Source: Chrysogorgia sp. JL179-B06 (taxonomy: Eukaryota > Cnidaria > Anthozoa > Scleralcyonacea > Chrysogorgiidae). Taken from it: a stretch of 64,000 nucleotides of DNA. The stretch covers positions 369,501-433,500 of the forward strand of contig JAYKKM010000016.1 of assembly GCA_035772405.1 (NCBI GenBank), written 5' to 3'. Every line of letters begins with the position of its first letter. Positions within the stretch are counted from its first letter, which is position 1. Positions 1 to 10,559 of the stretch are shown piece after piece. The position numbers and the translations under genes are program-made. The notes below the pieces were generated by a model, which saw nothing but the letters and a program-made list of their open reading frames with translations, was not told the DNA's origin and searched no databases.

Positions 1-1430
1 GAACATGGTCACACCCTTGATCTGTTCATTACTCGTCAGTTTGATTCCATTATATTGCGTCCACGTACAATTGGTCGTTTCTTTTCAGACCATGCTGTTG
101 TTTCTTTTCAGACCATGCTGTTGTTTCTTTTCAGACCATGCTGTTGTTTCTTGTTCTCTGAATTCAGTTAAACCACGTGCGTCTGTCAAGTCTATTACTT
201 ATAGGAAACTCAAGTCTATCGATTTGGATGTATTAAGAAACGATCTTACCAAGTCATCCCTTTGTACTGATGATATCACGGATTTGGATGAGCTTGTTTG
301 TTGTTACAACTTAACATTGTCTTCCTTGATAGATCAGCATGCTCCCGTACAATACAGAAAAGTTGTTGACAGGCCACGCATCCCTTGGTTTAATAATGAA
401 ATCAAAACAGCAATTAGAGATAGAAGAAGAGCCGAGCGAAAATGGAGAGCAACTAAAAGTGCAATTCATTTGGCTGCTTTTAAACAGAAAAAGAACTATG
501 CCACACTTTTAATGAACTGGGCACGCTGTACATACTATTGTGATTTTATTCATGACAATAGTAAGGACGAGGGAAGACTGTTTAAAGCAGCAAAGACCTT
601 ACTGACTGAGTCAAAAACATTATCTATACCAGAAGGATCGGATGCTGAAGTTGTAGCCAATGATATAGGAAAGTACTTTGTGCAGAAGATTCAGAATACT
701 CGTGTTAATTTAACCAATAAACCAGTAGTTTTTGATGAGTTAATAACGGATAGTCGTCCTGAAGCTTCTTTTTCAGACTTTGAAGTACTCTATTGATGAT
801 GTTCGGAACATCGTGACTCGATCTGCGAAGAAGTCGTGCCGACTAGATCCAATGCCAACTTCAATAACTGTGCAGTGTATGGACGAGCTTCTGCCTGTCA
901 TCACGTCCATGCTTAATGTTTCTCTCCAGTCGGGATATTTTGCAAAGCAATAGAAGGAGGCTTTAATTTTCCCTTTATTTAAAAAATGTGGACTTGATTT
1001 GAACTTTAAGAACCTTCGTCCTGTTAGTAACTTAACATTTATTTCTAAGCTAACGGAAAGTGCAGCTGCTTATCAGATGCAGTCTCATATGAATGTGAAT
1101 GGTCTGTATTCCGAATTCCAATCATCTGATAGGAAACAACATAGCACAGAAACGGCCCTGATGAAGGTTCATAATGATATTATTTTGAATATGAATAAAC
1201 AGCATGTGACACTACTCGTTTTATTGGACCTTAGTGCAGCGTTTGACACTGTCAACCATGATATTCTTATTTCGCGTCTACAGTCTAAACTTGGCATAAA
1301 TGAAACAGTGCTATCGTGGTTTGAGTCTTACTTATCTGGAAGATCACAACGTGTGTGTGTCAATGGAGCCATTTCAGATACGTTTCACCTTCATTGCGGT
1401 GTTCCGCAAGGATTGTGTCTTGGTCCATTA
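1..1430 (+). pseudogene. Non-LTR retrotransposon (LINE) ORF2 fragment: endonuclease end plus reverse transcriptase
   Basis: The first open frame (5-796) ends the endonuclease with an SDH-type motif and continues into the linker that precedes the reverse transcriptase. The frame then shifts near 785, meets an in-frame TAG at 951-953, and continues to about 1430. The RT part shows the motif LLDLSAAFDTVNHDIL and then GVPQG..LGPL, typical of RVT_1 in Jockey/CR1-like LINEs. The YADD catalytic box and everything after it are missing: the ORF stops abruptly after GPL, where AT-rich DNA with a hairpin begins. This is a dead 5'- and 3'-truncated copy, and the clade assignment is uncertain. Confidence 0.85.
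77..152 (+). repeat. 23-bp tandem triplication inside LINE endonuclease
   Basis: A 23-bp unit containing TTTTCAGACCATGCTGTTG occurs three times head to tail. It encodes the SDH/AVVSF end of the endonuclease, so the copies insert repeated residues and change the reading frame. This looks like slippage or a local duplication after the LINE had died. Confidence 0.8.
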
Positions 1431-1459
1431 GTAGTCATATATATATTATTATTATTATT

Positions 1460-1686
1460 CATGTGTAAGGGATTGGCACTAGCTCTTAACCAATCAGATT
1501 GCAGTAAGTATTTGAATTGACCAATCAGCGAAGAGTTTACATGTTGTGTTTCAGGAGGGTGTCCCAAAATACAGCCAGCTGTGCAGGTTATCCTAATAGG
1601 TTATCCGTAATCAGGGGGTCAATTCAAATAATACTTATATTGCAATTTGATCAGTTTGAGAGCGAAGTGCCAATCCCTTACACATG
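1460..1686. repeat. ~227-bp imperfect hairpin at presumed left end of the AT-rich element
   Basis: The left arm (1460-1522), starting CATGTGTAAGGGATTGGC, reappears as a reverse complement at about 1617-1686. The sequence between the arms is about 95 bp. The hairpin begins about 30 bp after the LINE reading frame is cut off, and AT-rich DNA follows. By analogy with the terminal palindromes of the two Polintons in this window, it may be the terminal hairpin of the AT-rich virus-like element. That role is inference. Confidence 0.6.
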
Positions 1687-1689
1687 AAG

Positions 1690-2527
1690 AGGATGATGTT
1701 GTTGGTTGTCCTTTTCGTCGGGAAGGAAACATGGCCGCCGCGCACAGTGAAGTCAAAAAAATAAAAAAATGTATATTTTGGAAAAAATAAATAAAAAGAT
1801 ATATGTGAATTAGTAGTAGTAGTATTTTTAAAAGAAAAAAGAAAAAACATGAATTGTGAATTTGAAATAAAAAAAAGTATTTTAAAATAAAAAAATAAAA
1901 ATATAAAAATGGTTGAAATATTTTTAAAAATAGAACGTTGAATTGTATTTTATAAAAAAAAAAGGAATTGTAAAAAAGTATTTTTAAAAAAAAAATAAGA
2001 AATGAGCGCGCGCGACGGAGATGTTACCTCAACGACGACCAGAGCTAGAATGAGGTGTAAGGTGATATACCGGAAGTAAATAGGGTATTATTTTTTTGTA
2101 AAAGGTTTTGGGAAAAGACCTTTCCGGAAGTAGATATGTTTATACAGTTAGTATATATAGAGCGTTGAATTATGAGTTGAATAAGTGCTGTCGCAGAAGC
2201 TAGATGGGGTAGAGAGCAGTGATTGAACAGGAACAGAAAATTTAGTCGCAGAATTTTCGTGTTTCGTTTAATTGATGATCAGACAAATACTGGTCATCAA
2301 TTAAATGAAACACTAAAAATCTGTTACTAAATATTCTGTTCCTGTTCCATCACAGCTCTTTAACCCATCTAGCAAAAGACGTCAGTACTTGCTTTGCATT
2401 AGTCACCTTGAATGACCTTCACCTTTGTCTGATAGTGAAACGTTTTTTGCGATTAAGATTTTTGGGGTGGTTGTTTTTTTTAAAAAATGATATATATTTT
2501 TATTTTTATAGGGTGGGAATTTGTCCT
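1690..2527. other. AT-rich non-coding DNA, presumed terminal region of the virus-like element
   Basis: No convincing gene was seen. There are long A/T homopolymer runs, then a block with ACCGGAAGT-like and TATA-like strings near 2070-2160. A similar arrangement (AGTAGTAGTA, A/T runs, GAGATGT, a CCGGAAGT block, then TATATAAG) recurs at 5690-6000, so the two stretches may be diverged copies of one terminal or promoter region. Confidence 0.4.
2183..2389. repeat. Long inverted repeat (foldback) with ~90-bp arms
   Basis: The left arm contains GCTAGATGGGGTAGAGAGC and the right arm its near reverse complement, ending at about 2373 and extending to 2389 with lower identity. The two arms meet around ACAAATAC near 2290. 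The transcript would fold into a long hairpin. No protein or terminal dinucleotide identifies it; it could be a foldback MITE or part of the virus-element terminus. Confidence 0.7.
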
Positions 2528-2750
2528 AGTGTGTGGTAGACTTGCTCCAAGTCTCTCTCTCTTTGTCGTCCCACGATATGCACGGTCTGCGGTATCCCCG
2601 GAAAGCGGAAGTGCGACAAGAGGGGAGCGCGCGAGAGAGAGAGACTTGTTGAACTCGGACACCGGAAATTCATTCCACATAGTAATTCCTGTTGAAACAA
2701 GCAGGGGGGGGGAGAGTTAACTTGGATATGCATTGCGAGTTGCGACAAGA

Positions 2751-3264
2751 TGGAAAGAAAAAAAGATACTGATTCTGCGATATCTTACTCGCTTAAGATA
2801 CTTGGTCTTGATGGGGAAATAAAGTTGAAAGACTACCAATCGAGATGTTTAGAAGATCTTCTGTGCACATCGCGCGATATCTTCTTAACTCAACCAACAG
2901 GTTCTGGTAAAAATCTGGTTTAGCTATTTCCGTTTGCCTTGGAATATTTGCAAGCACAACAAGTTGGGGTCAATCCTACTGGGAAACAAACCAAGAACAT
3001 TGTTCTTATTGTTTCACCCTTGATATCACTGATGAAAGACCAGATCGCAAAACTTGTCGACGGGTTCGGACCATCGGCATTTAACCTTTCCGATGCCAAG
3101 GATGTCCCGACGAGGGAGAAGCTGAAAAATGGCGAGTTTACGTTTGTGTTTGGTAGTCCAGAAGCTTTTTTGGCGAAAGAAAATCGAGAGGTTTTAAAGT
3201 CGCAGATTTACAAAGAAAGGGTCATTGGAGTTTTTGTTGACGAAAGCCACTGCGTAGCCAAATG
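2751..3264 (+). pseudogene. RecQ-like helicase N-terminal half (transposon-borne)
   Basis: The frame runs from an ATG at 2751 through helicase motif I (TQPTGSGKN), motif Ia (SPLISLMKDQ) and motif II (VDESHCVAKW, the DExH box). These are hallmarks of the RecQ family of 3'-5' DNA helicases. A TAG stop lies a few codons after motif I near 2921. After the DESH exon the sequence runs into what looks like a 5' splice site (TGG|TTAGTAA), and the second RecA-like domain is not found. This is therefore a disrupted or internally deleted copy. It sits inside the 2537-5180 transposon. Confidence 0.75.
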
Positions 3265-3589
3265 GTTAGTAACTTTCTACGTATTTAGATTTTTTTTGTC
3301 ATCATGGCCATGGGGCGACCAATTTAAAATATAAGTGTATCCCCTGTATTAAGTTCAAAGACAAAATAATATTTGCTTCATAACGACGCTAAAAAGCCTC
3401 CGCTCATTTATATGTTTATAAGATTTTAATTTAACATTTAAATTAGCGATCATTATTAATGAGGTCTATGTTTTTGTCAGTCGTGTTCAATTTCCATCCA
3501 TGTACATTACATTTTACAAGCCTACAACTCTGTAATGGGCCTTGGGCCATTCCATTTAATATCTGCACCAATAGACAAGAGACATCAGT

Positions 3590-4830
3590 TACAGTAAATG
3601 TACATCGTTTCTATCTGGAACAAAATTGCACAATTGTTTGCCAGCAAACTGCGCGGCTGGGATCTGCTGGATTACGGGCTTTCCATCTGCAAGATTCTTC
3701 AAATGGAACCCTGTTCTCGACAGCGATAATGTTAAAAAGATCGTACTGTTTAGTTTCTCTTCCCTTTCCAATATAACGAGGCGAGGTTCTGACATTGACA
3801 TTATCACCAACAAATCTAATACCAAGATTGTTCTTATCGAAGGAATCCTGGTCTTCGGACGCAGGCATGGTTCTCGTCAATTGTTTCAATTTCCGTGTCA
3901 ATTTCCTTGTAAATTTCATACTGTACAATTTCTTTGTCATTGCTAATAGCGATATTTACGATGCATGAAAAGTACTTGTAAAGGATCGTTTACATAGATG
4001 TGTTACTTCTTGCCTTATATCTTTTTCTATCTCGCACAATAAATGTTCTTTCAGACTTTCTATATTTAAAAAAGCACTACACACTTTCGCGTTATCTTCG
4101 CGTAAAATTGCATCTGCAATTTTGGAATAATCGTCATGTAATCCTTTGACGTTTTCATCACAATCAACAATACATGCCTAAAACGAAAACAAGAAGACTT
4201 TTTAGGAATTGCAACATGGACGAAAATGTGGAAAAATTAAGGTATGGCTAAATAGAACCATATATTCTTCAAAAATATATATACCGATTGGTTTCGCTTA
4301 GCCATAATTATTATATACAGTTTTCTTCAGAATAGCTCGAATATTTGCACCGAAAAAAAGTCCAAAATAGAATCTCACCTTTTTGTTTTCAGTGTCAACA
4401 GGAACATCTGATGTTTTGTGAAGAATGGATCGTCTGGCTTTTGAGGTTGTTTTGACAGTCGAACATTCAGGCATCGGTGACAATCCACGTTTTACACGCG
4501 TCCTCATGAAAGCTTTCCCAGCTTTTCCTTTAGTTGATTTTAACAGCGTCCGATTGTCAGACACAAGCTTTTGTCCTTCCTTAACCGGTTAAGACAGGGA
4601 CGACAGATGCATTTCAGATCTTTCGCTTGGTCTAAAGTACACTGTAAGAAATCTTCTACGGTTGTACAGGCATTCGTTTTTCCCCCTAATTTCCACAGGT
4701 TGATTTTGTGGCCGTGCTTCACTGCATTCCCCTCGTACTTTTTTTGTAGGTCTTCATAACAAATTATGCAAATCTCGTTAGAGGAAGGTGACAGAAACTC
4801 CGTTACCTTAACAGGTGTGTTTTTATCAGC
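3590..4830 (-). pseudogene. Minus-strand transposon ORF with Cys-rich N-terminal domain, fragmented
   Basis: It starts near 4832 with MADKNTPVKV and carries an N-terminal Cys-rich module (CIICYEDL ... CICRPCLNRLR) that could bind zinc. The reading frame shifts near 4560 and continues as a basic segment to about 4298. After a probable splice acceptor (TTTTAG near 4177) comes a segment with a KEHLLCEIEKDIRQE helix. A last block near 3780-3900 contains VGDNVNVRTSPRY. I take these as exons or frames of one transposase-associated protein of the RecQ-bearing transposon. Its exact family is unrecognised, and the frame changes suggest decay. Confidence 0.5.
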
Positions 4831-5189
4831 CATGGCAAAAACTCCGCGTAGAACAAAAAAGCGATAAAATGAACTCAATAACAGTACACTGTGGGGGAAA
4901 AACAAAGAACTCTACCCCCTGAACTTTTTCATAAGGTCATGTGACTCATCCGAATTCGATCGCTTATTGGCTTTGCCTGACCATCAAAGGTGCCGCTACT
5001 GTTGGGTTTTCAACAGTAATTTTAACAGGAATTACTATGTGGAATGAATTTCCGGTGTCCGAGTTCAACAAGTCTCTCTCTCTCGCGCGCTCCCCTCTTG
5101 TCGCACTTCCGCTTTCCGGGGATACCGCAGACCGTGCATATCGTGGGACGACAAAGAGAGAGAGACTTGGAGCAAGTCTAAGTGTGTGG

Positions 5190-6250
5190 AAATGGGAAGA
5201 ATAACCCATTCTTCCCAAATTTATTACTAGAGGGTTGTTATGTGTTTATTTAAAAATATATATATATACAAAATATACACTTTAATATAGAGGTAGATCC
5301 AGTAACGCAATGTACAAGCACTTTCGATATATGGTGTGTGTGCTTTTGTATATATTTTTGTCTTAAAAAAGTAAAAATAACAACAAAAAATAAAAAATAC
5401 TCCTGTGAAAACAAGGTGTTACTTTAGCTAGCTCTTTCACCACATGCTAACATCCAAAAACCCATAACGTACAACAAGCAATCGATCGATCTGGCGGCGA
5501 GCTAAATGTCTCTATGGACTAGTCCCACCTGACATCAACCTCTTTTTTAGAGAGGAAGACCAGACAATAAAGTCTAAACCAGTCGCGATTTACAAGAGTA
5601 CTGCGGGTTGAATGCGCACCAATGCTGGTTAGTAATAAATACTACAGTTCATTGGAGGGTTCAAGCGCTTCGCACTTTTTGAGAGTACGACTTTCAAGCG
5701 AGCATACACACAGTAGTAGTAGGAGCAAAACAAAAAAACAAAAAAGGAATTATTTTTTTAAAAATATAAAAAGTAAAAATGATTTTTTAAAAAAAAATGT
5801 AAAAGTTATTTGCAAAAGTATTTTATAAAAAAACATAATAAACAGAGAGAGCAAGAAAGAGATGTGTCCTCGATGAACACCAGAAGTGAAGTGGGTGTGG
5901 TTATTTCACCTGTAAAATAGATTTTTTGTTTTTTATTTTATAAATAAAATAAAAACCGGAAGTCAATCAGCAGATGAGATACATATATAAGAGAGGATCG
6001 TCAAGGGTTTTAAAGAGTAGCATGTTTAAGGATTGTGAATATCAAACTCGTGAAAGAACTCGTGTAAATAATCAATGGTAAGAATATGAATTTGTATGAT
6101 TTTTAGTATTTTATTAAACTTTTATAGGGTTATTTTTTCAAGTTTTTCTGTAGTATTATGAATAGTATTGTAATGCTCGTATTTTTATTTGATTTTTTAG
6201 ATGAAAAAACAAGCTAAGAGAAAAAGCACTTAATTTTACCACGCGACCCA
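5190..6250. other. Non-coding AT-rich stretch of the virus-like element
   Basis: No supported gene was found. The sequence resumes directly after the transposon's target duplication, so it continues 1690-2527. It contains a short inverted motif around 5665-5705 and a TATATAAG string near 5984 that could serve a promoter. Confidence 0.4.
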
Positions 6251-6252
6251 TT

Positions 6253-7368
6253 TTGGAAAGACGTGTGAAAATTAGAAAAGTGGAAGAAAAAAACATTTCT
6301 TTTTTATATATTTTAAAAGTTGTATACTATTTTCAAAGCTTTAGAAATCCACAGATTGGTTTTATCTATTGGATGTTTGGACTTTTGAATTACTATTGTG
6401 GTGAAATAATTGGTTGTTTACAGATTGAAACAGATGTTTATGCAAAATTTTATACGGGATTTTGTTTGTTACGATTAAACGATCCAGACTTAAAAGACAT
6501 GAAACTTTATAAATGTTGGACCATTGAACAAGGAGGAAAATCAAAATACATTGTTCCATATATTGACAGTAGTGAAAAATATGTTTTACATAGATGTTCA
6601 GCTCCTCACGGGTTCATATTATCAAAGAACCCTTGTTTATTATCTTCATTATTTAGTTTAGATAATATCTTCTTAGATAGTTTATATATTACTGTTACAA
6701 GACCGCAATATTTTTATAATGATAATTATCATTTTATGTCCCCTATTGTTTCACCTTCACAGGAAGTGAATCGTTTACCGATTCCCTTTGGGGTGGGTAG
6801 AAAATTTATATTTCACATGCTTTATAAAATAGCTAGAGACGTTGACTTCCCCATTTTAATTGATCTTTCGCTTTATTTATTAACTGTAGCGCCTTATTTT
6901 TAATTAGCGTGTCTAGCTAATAATTCTCGATCGTTTAGATATAATATATTTTGCATAGCAGCATGTTTTATTTTTTATTGTCCAAAACATAACCCCCATG
7001 GTAGAATTGAAAATAATAATTTAACAGATATTGATCTTAATCACGTTTTATATAATTTAGATGCTTCTCATACTGCTTATATTTTTAATCAGCGTTGTAA
7101 GTATAAAAATTGTAAGCACAAATCCACTTTTTTTAAGTCTAACCCTGTAAATGATTATATTTTTAATACCCAAATATTGAGATATGAAAAATTTTTCGAA
7201 ATACTATCTTCCAAAACGCAAATAATACATTCATTCCCTGTAACTATAGATAATTCATTTGCTAACTCGGGAATATATTATGACAACTATGTCTTAGAAT
7301 TATTAGATTATAATTTATTAACACCATATTTTAAAATATATTTTGATCAAGTTAATATACAAGAATAG
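6253..7368 (+). pseudogene. Unknown AT-rich-element gene, split by a stop at 6901
   Basis: The first frame (6253-6903) ends with TAA, and coding-like sequence continues nearly at once in another frame to 7368, through a CPKHNPHG segment and Cys pairs (CKYKNCKHK). The two parts probably form one protein of about 370 residues broken by a frameshift near 6900. No ATG lies at the 5' end; the first Met is about residue 40, so the start is uncertain. Aromatic-rich strands could suit a virion protein, but I do not recognise the family. Confidence 0.5.
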
Positions 7369-7420
7369 CTAGTAGATTATATGATGACCTATTTACAAAC
7401 ACATAATTATCTTTTTGATT

Positions 7421-8905
7421 TTAGAAATTTAAAAATAAAATTACATGATGTTGTGACATTATAGTAAATAATATTGTAATAAAAGTGTAAAAATAAAAAG
7501 GAAATGTAAATAAAGGATTTTCTAATAAAATGGTTTTTTTTGAAGTTTTAAAATCTGTAATTGTTAATCTTGTCCAATATTGAATTAGTTCAATTTCTTT
7601 TTCTCCAACATATTTTGCATCGAAAAAAAAAAGAATTAAACAATAAAACGCAATGATATGTCCTGTTTCATAACGTTCCATTTGTTTATAAACCAATTCC
7701 ATTTGTTGACTATCGATTTGTAAAATAATGTTTTTCAACATATTCTCTTGATTTGTAATACATTTTTGTATTAAGGGTTTCAATTTTTTGTATTTAATAT
7801 TGTTTCTTGCAAGTTCTTTGAGAATGATATCCATTTTTATTTGGAAGTAAAAAACAAATTTCACACACGCACACATTATATATATATATATATATACAAA
7901 CCGTTTATTTTCTATACATTTTTTTTTAAATTCTTTTTTTTTAAAAATACTTTCATTACGTGTTTTTTCTATTTTCTTAAATGTTTTCCGATAGTTTCTT
8001 TCTAATAATCTAATTCCTATTCTATTATTTTTATATACATTAAATTTTCTTATTATTCTATCTTTTTCTCTAAATATAAATTTTAATTGTTTATACGAAT
8101 CTAAATCTCTAACAATGATATCATTATCCTCATCACTATTAATATTTATATACGTTACAGTTTCAACACCTGTTAACTTGTGTTTTTTTTTATATATTAA
8201 CTGTTTTTTAATTTTTTTTAATTGTTTGATCCTATCTGGTTCTTCTTCATCTTCAATACCCATTACCTCCGACATAGGTTGTGGGAGTGGGGGAGATAAA
8301 TGTATAGCATTTGTTGGTAATGAGGGAGGAAAAGATGAGATTAAGTGTTGCATCAATAGATTGTCAGGAATTAAATTATCAAAGTCAAGGGTGTTTGATA
8401 AATCAAATAATGTTGACGCTTCTTCTTGTATTGCGATGAAGTTTTCGCTTGGTTCTTGAAATGGGAACACGTTTTCTTTGGAGAGATTTATCGCCGGTAA
8501 CACTTCGCCTGGGAACGTTTCGGGAATATTTATCGCCGGTACTTGTAAGACATCGTCGACAATATGCTTTTGGGTAGGAAGAGGAGGAGGTAGATCTGGT
8601 ATTGGTATTTCCTCTAGTGGGGTAAGCGGATAGGGTGATAATGATAGTAGTGGTGGTGTTGTAGACTCAATGATTTTGCAAACATCGTCGATTAATTTTA
8701 CCTCTTCTTCTTCATCGTCTGACTCTGACTCCGAGTATATATCTGAGATGTAAAGCCCCCACTGTTTGTGTAAAATTTCGCTGCGTAGTTGCTCCATTTG
8801 TGAAAAACCTTTCCCTTTTCCATAGCTCAATGTTGTTTCTTGCATATTCTTTTCTTCGTCTTTGTACGGGATATGTTTTGGTCTACCATGTCTGATTCTA
8901 GCCAT
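7421..8905 (-). CDS. Acidic, proline-rich unknown protein; possibly two genes
   Basis: It starts at an ATG (8905) preceded by a TATATATAAG box about 40 bases upstream. Residues ~50-75 are strongly acidic (ESESDDEEEEVK) and a Pro-rich, low-complexity section follows. A basic coiled-coil-like part follows (KKIKKQLIYKKKHK, then ERNYRKTFKKIEK). The middle (7835-7910) is a TATATA run giving an implausible YIYIYI stretch and could be an intron or gene boundary. An ATG at 7834 (MDIILKELARN) may begin a separate gene of about 137 residues. The family is unknown. It is the longest uninterrupted frame in the AT-rich element. Confidence 0.5.
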   Translation of the reverse strand: MARIRHGRPKHIPYKDEEKNMQETTLSYGKGKGFSQMEQLRSEILHKQWGLYISDIYSESESDDEEEEVKLIDDVCKIIESTTPPLLSLSPYPLTPLEEIPIPDLPPPLPTQKHIVDDVLQVPAINIPETFPGEVLPAINLSKENVFPFQEPSENFIAIQEEASTLFDLSNTLDFDNLIPDNLLMQHLISSFPPSLPTNAIHLSPPLPQPMSEVMGIEDEEEPDRIKQLKKIKKQLIYKKKHKLTGVETVTYININSDEDNDIIVRDLDSYKQLKFIFREKDRIIRKFNVYKNNRIGIRLLERNYRKTFKKIEKTRNESIFKKKEFKKKCIENKRFVYIYIYIMCACVKFVFYFQIKMDIILKELARNNIKYKKLKPLIQKCITNQENMLKNIILQIDSQQMELVYKQMERYETGHIIAFYCLILFFFDAKYVGEKEIELIQYWTRLTITDFKTSKKTILLENPLFTFPFYFYTFITILFTIMSQHHVILFLNF

Positions 8906-9692
8906 CTGATTTTTAAAAATGATTGAAAACCGAGGTTCTTATATATATTTTATAAAATAGTAAAGTGATTTCATTGGTTTATTTTCAGCGTGTTTCATTG
9001 GTTTAAAGGGTTAAGGTCTTTCAAGGTTTTTGAGAGAGTGCCATATTTTATTTTTAGAAATGTTATCCCGATTCGGTCAAGGTCATTAATGGAATGTGAA
9101 GTATTTTGTTATTAACATTCGCGGTCAAGGTTAAATTTTGGCTTTTTATTTTTAGTAATAGGCCAAAAAACGTAGATGTATAATATAAAGTTAAAGACTG
9201 TTGTGATTCTATATCGTTTTTACATTATAAAAATAAAATCTGAAACACTATTTTTCGTTAGAACGATGTTGAGTCATGTTGACAGATGTTTTTGCGCACG
9301 TCTATCCGTACCTACGCCGTCAATATTATAATCCGTCAAGTGGGATGTATTTTCGGCCAGATGTTTTTGGGCACGATTTGTCCCTATCAACTACCCAATA
9401 TTATAACCTATTGAGATTACATAAAAGAAAAGAAAAGCATATGTTCAATTTCAAAATCGTCACGGGTTGATCTTATAGATAGTAAGAGTTCAACTTTTCA
9501 CAATATGTCTGATTTATTTGGATTGATTATACAATTTCAGTTTGCGTGCGGTATGTGAAATACGACTCCCGTTGCTAGGGTCAATATCATTTTATAAAAT
9601 ATATTTATTTGTCTGTGTGAATTCGTGTTGTTATATAAATTTTAGCTATAAAAAAGCGGTACTAAACGTTAAACATCAGTATTTTTGAAAAG
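8906..9692. other. Intergenic region with TATA boxes and a diverged direct repeat
   Basis: This lies between divergent genes. A ~53-bp diverged direct repeat begins near 9282 and 9359, each copy holding CAGATGTTTTTG and CAATATTATAA. A TATA-like CTATAAAAAAG lies at about 9648-9658, roughly 40 bases before the next ATG. The 64-codon frame at 9276-9470 spans the repeat and is not trusted as a gene. Confidence 0.45.
9645..9658 (+). promoter_or_regulatory. Probable TATA box for the Rep-like gene
   Basis: The string TATAAAAAAG lies about 40 bases upstream of the ATG at 9693, the usual spacing for a eukaryotic TATA-driven promoter with a very short leader. It is supported only by sequence and position. 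Confidence 0.45.
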
Positions 9693-10127
9693 ATGTATTC
9701 CCCAAAGCGAAAGACTTGGACTTTTGGTTGTCGTACTAAAGAACGCGCCGATCAAATGCTTATTGCAGCGCGAACTATTGGTACACTATCGTGTCTTTTT
9801 AACATGGAAGAAATATCGTTCTTTGAATGTAGTTGTCCTACTGAAACTAGTCGAGGATATCTTCAAGGGATGGTCATTTTTAAAAGACCGTGTTATGAAG
9901 ATAAAGTGTGGAAATGGCTTTTAATACCCGCAGAAGTTTGTAGATCTTTTATTGGCGATATATATTACTACGTGGGTCGCACTTATGAGGCTTCAATGCT
10001 TATTCAATATGGACGTCGACGCGCTTTAACAGGGAAATGTTGGGATGAGGATAGATGCTGTAAATTAGCCGATTATAAGAAGCAGCTTTATTATTCCCGA
10101 AAAAAAGACTCAAACAACAATCGGTAG
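9693..10127 (+). CDS. Possible CRESS-DNA Rep-like (HUH-type) domain protein with degenerate motif
   Basis: This 144-residue ORF has an ATG start preceded by a TATA box. Its arrangement resembles the N-terminal nuclease domain of CRESS-DNA Rep proteins. There is an early WTFGCRT strand (motif I position), then FFECSC and GYLQGMVIFKRP at the place of the HLQG motif, then a helix with Gly before EASMLIQYG. The metal-binding His pair is not conserved (YLQG instead of HLQG), so endonuclease activity is doubtful. A homology search with profile HMMs would be needed; I rate this as a tentative call. It is intact, unlike many of its neighbours. Confidence 0.4.
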   Translation: MYSPKRKTWTFGCRTKERADQMLIAARTIGTLSCLFNMEEISFFECSCPTETSRGYLQGMVIFKRPCYEDKVWKWLLIPAEVCRSFIGDIYYYVGRTYEASMLIQYGRRRALTGKCWDEDRCCKLADYKKQLYYSRKKDSNNNR

Positions 10128-10189
10128 AATAAAAGACAAAAAATAGTATTTTAAAATAATTAGTATAGATTTTCGGTACAAGGTTTTTA

Positions 10190-10432
10190 TTAAAAATGTT
10201 TTTTATTGTTCAAGAGTTTTTCTTTTTTTTCCTCTATCACATCCTCCAAGCACTGGTGCATCAGCTTCCCCCACGCATTTATTTCTTTAACCGCTTTTCT
10301 TTTGTTCGCCCTTGTTATCGGTGCTTTCGGCTCGCTATCATCTTCCTTGGATCTCTCTTTCATTAGGAAAACACAAAAGTTCCCCCCATCATAGTACGCC
10401 TTCACATGTTTGAGTTGTATTTCCCCATCCAT
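10190..10432 (-). CDS. Small charged protein, unknown
   Basis: The ORF has 80 residues from an ATG at 10432. It is rich in Lys and Glu, with a predicted helical C-terminus (CLEDVIEEKKEKLLNNKK). It converges with the Rep-like gene. No family is recognised. Confidence 0.45.
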   Translation of the reverse strand: MDGEIQLKHVKAYYDGGNFCVFLMKERSKEDDSEPKAPITRANKRKAVKEINAWGKLMHQCLEDVIEEKKEKLLNNKKHF

Positions 10433-10559
10433 TTTTCTTATTTTTTCTTGTACTTTTTGTTATAACCTTCTTCTATGAGGATATGATTGCTTTTAGGGTG
10501 TAGACCGTTGGGTTTGGTTTTTATATTTGTTTATAGGGAGGGTACAATTATTTAACCAA

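Larger units (their letters stand above)
2528..5189. mobile_element. DNA transposon with RecQ-type helicase; element body 2537-5180, 9-bp TSD
   Basis: The inverted ends (about 2537-2695 and 5022-5180, ~159 bp, nearly identical) start TAGACTTGCTCCAAG and end with its reverse complement. They are flanked on both sides by AGTGTGTGG (2528-2536 and 5181-5189), a perfect 9-bp target-site duplication. Inside are a plus-strand RecQ-like helicase fragment and a minus-strand transposase-like gene in several exons or frames. A helicase-bearing DNA transposon fits the AcademH type; a 9-bp duplication also occurs with Mutator-like elements. The superfamily is therefore open, but the transposon boundaries are well supported. 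Confidence 0.8.

Noticed and set aside
2480..2748. Overlapping ORFs in the transposon end on both strands
   Set aside because: They are readings of the terminal inverted repeat, mirrored at 4941-5218.
6253..7368. Major capsid protein of the AT-rich element
   Set aside because: The size is plausible, but no FALVIDLR/GVLLEI-type end or other hexon signature was seen.
9276..9470. 64-residue ORF upstream of the Rep-like gene
   Set aside because: It spans a diverged direct repeat and has no recognisable features.
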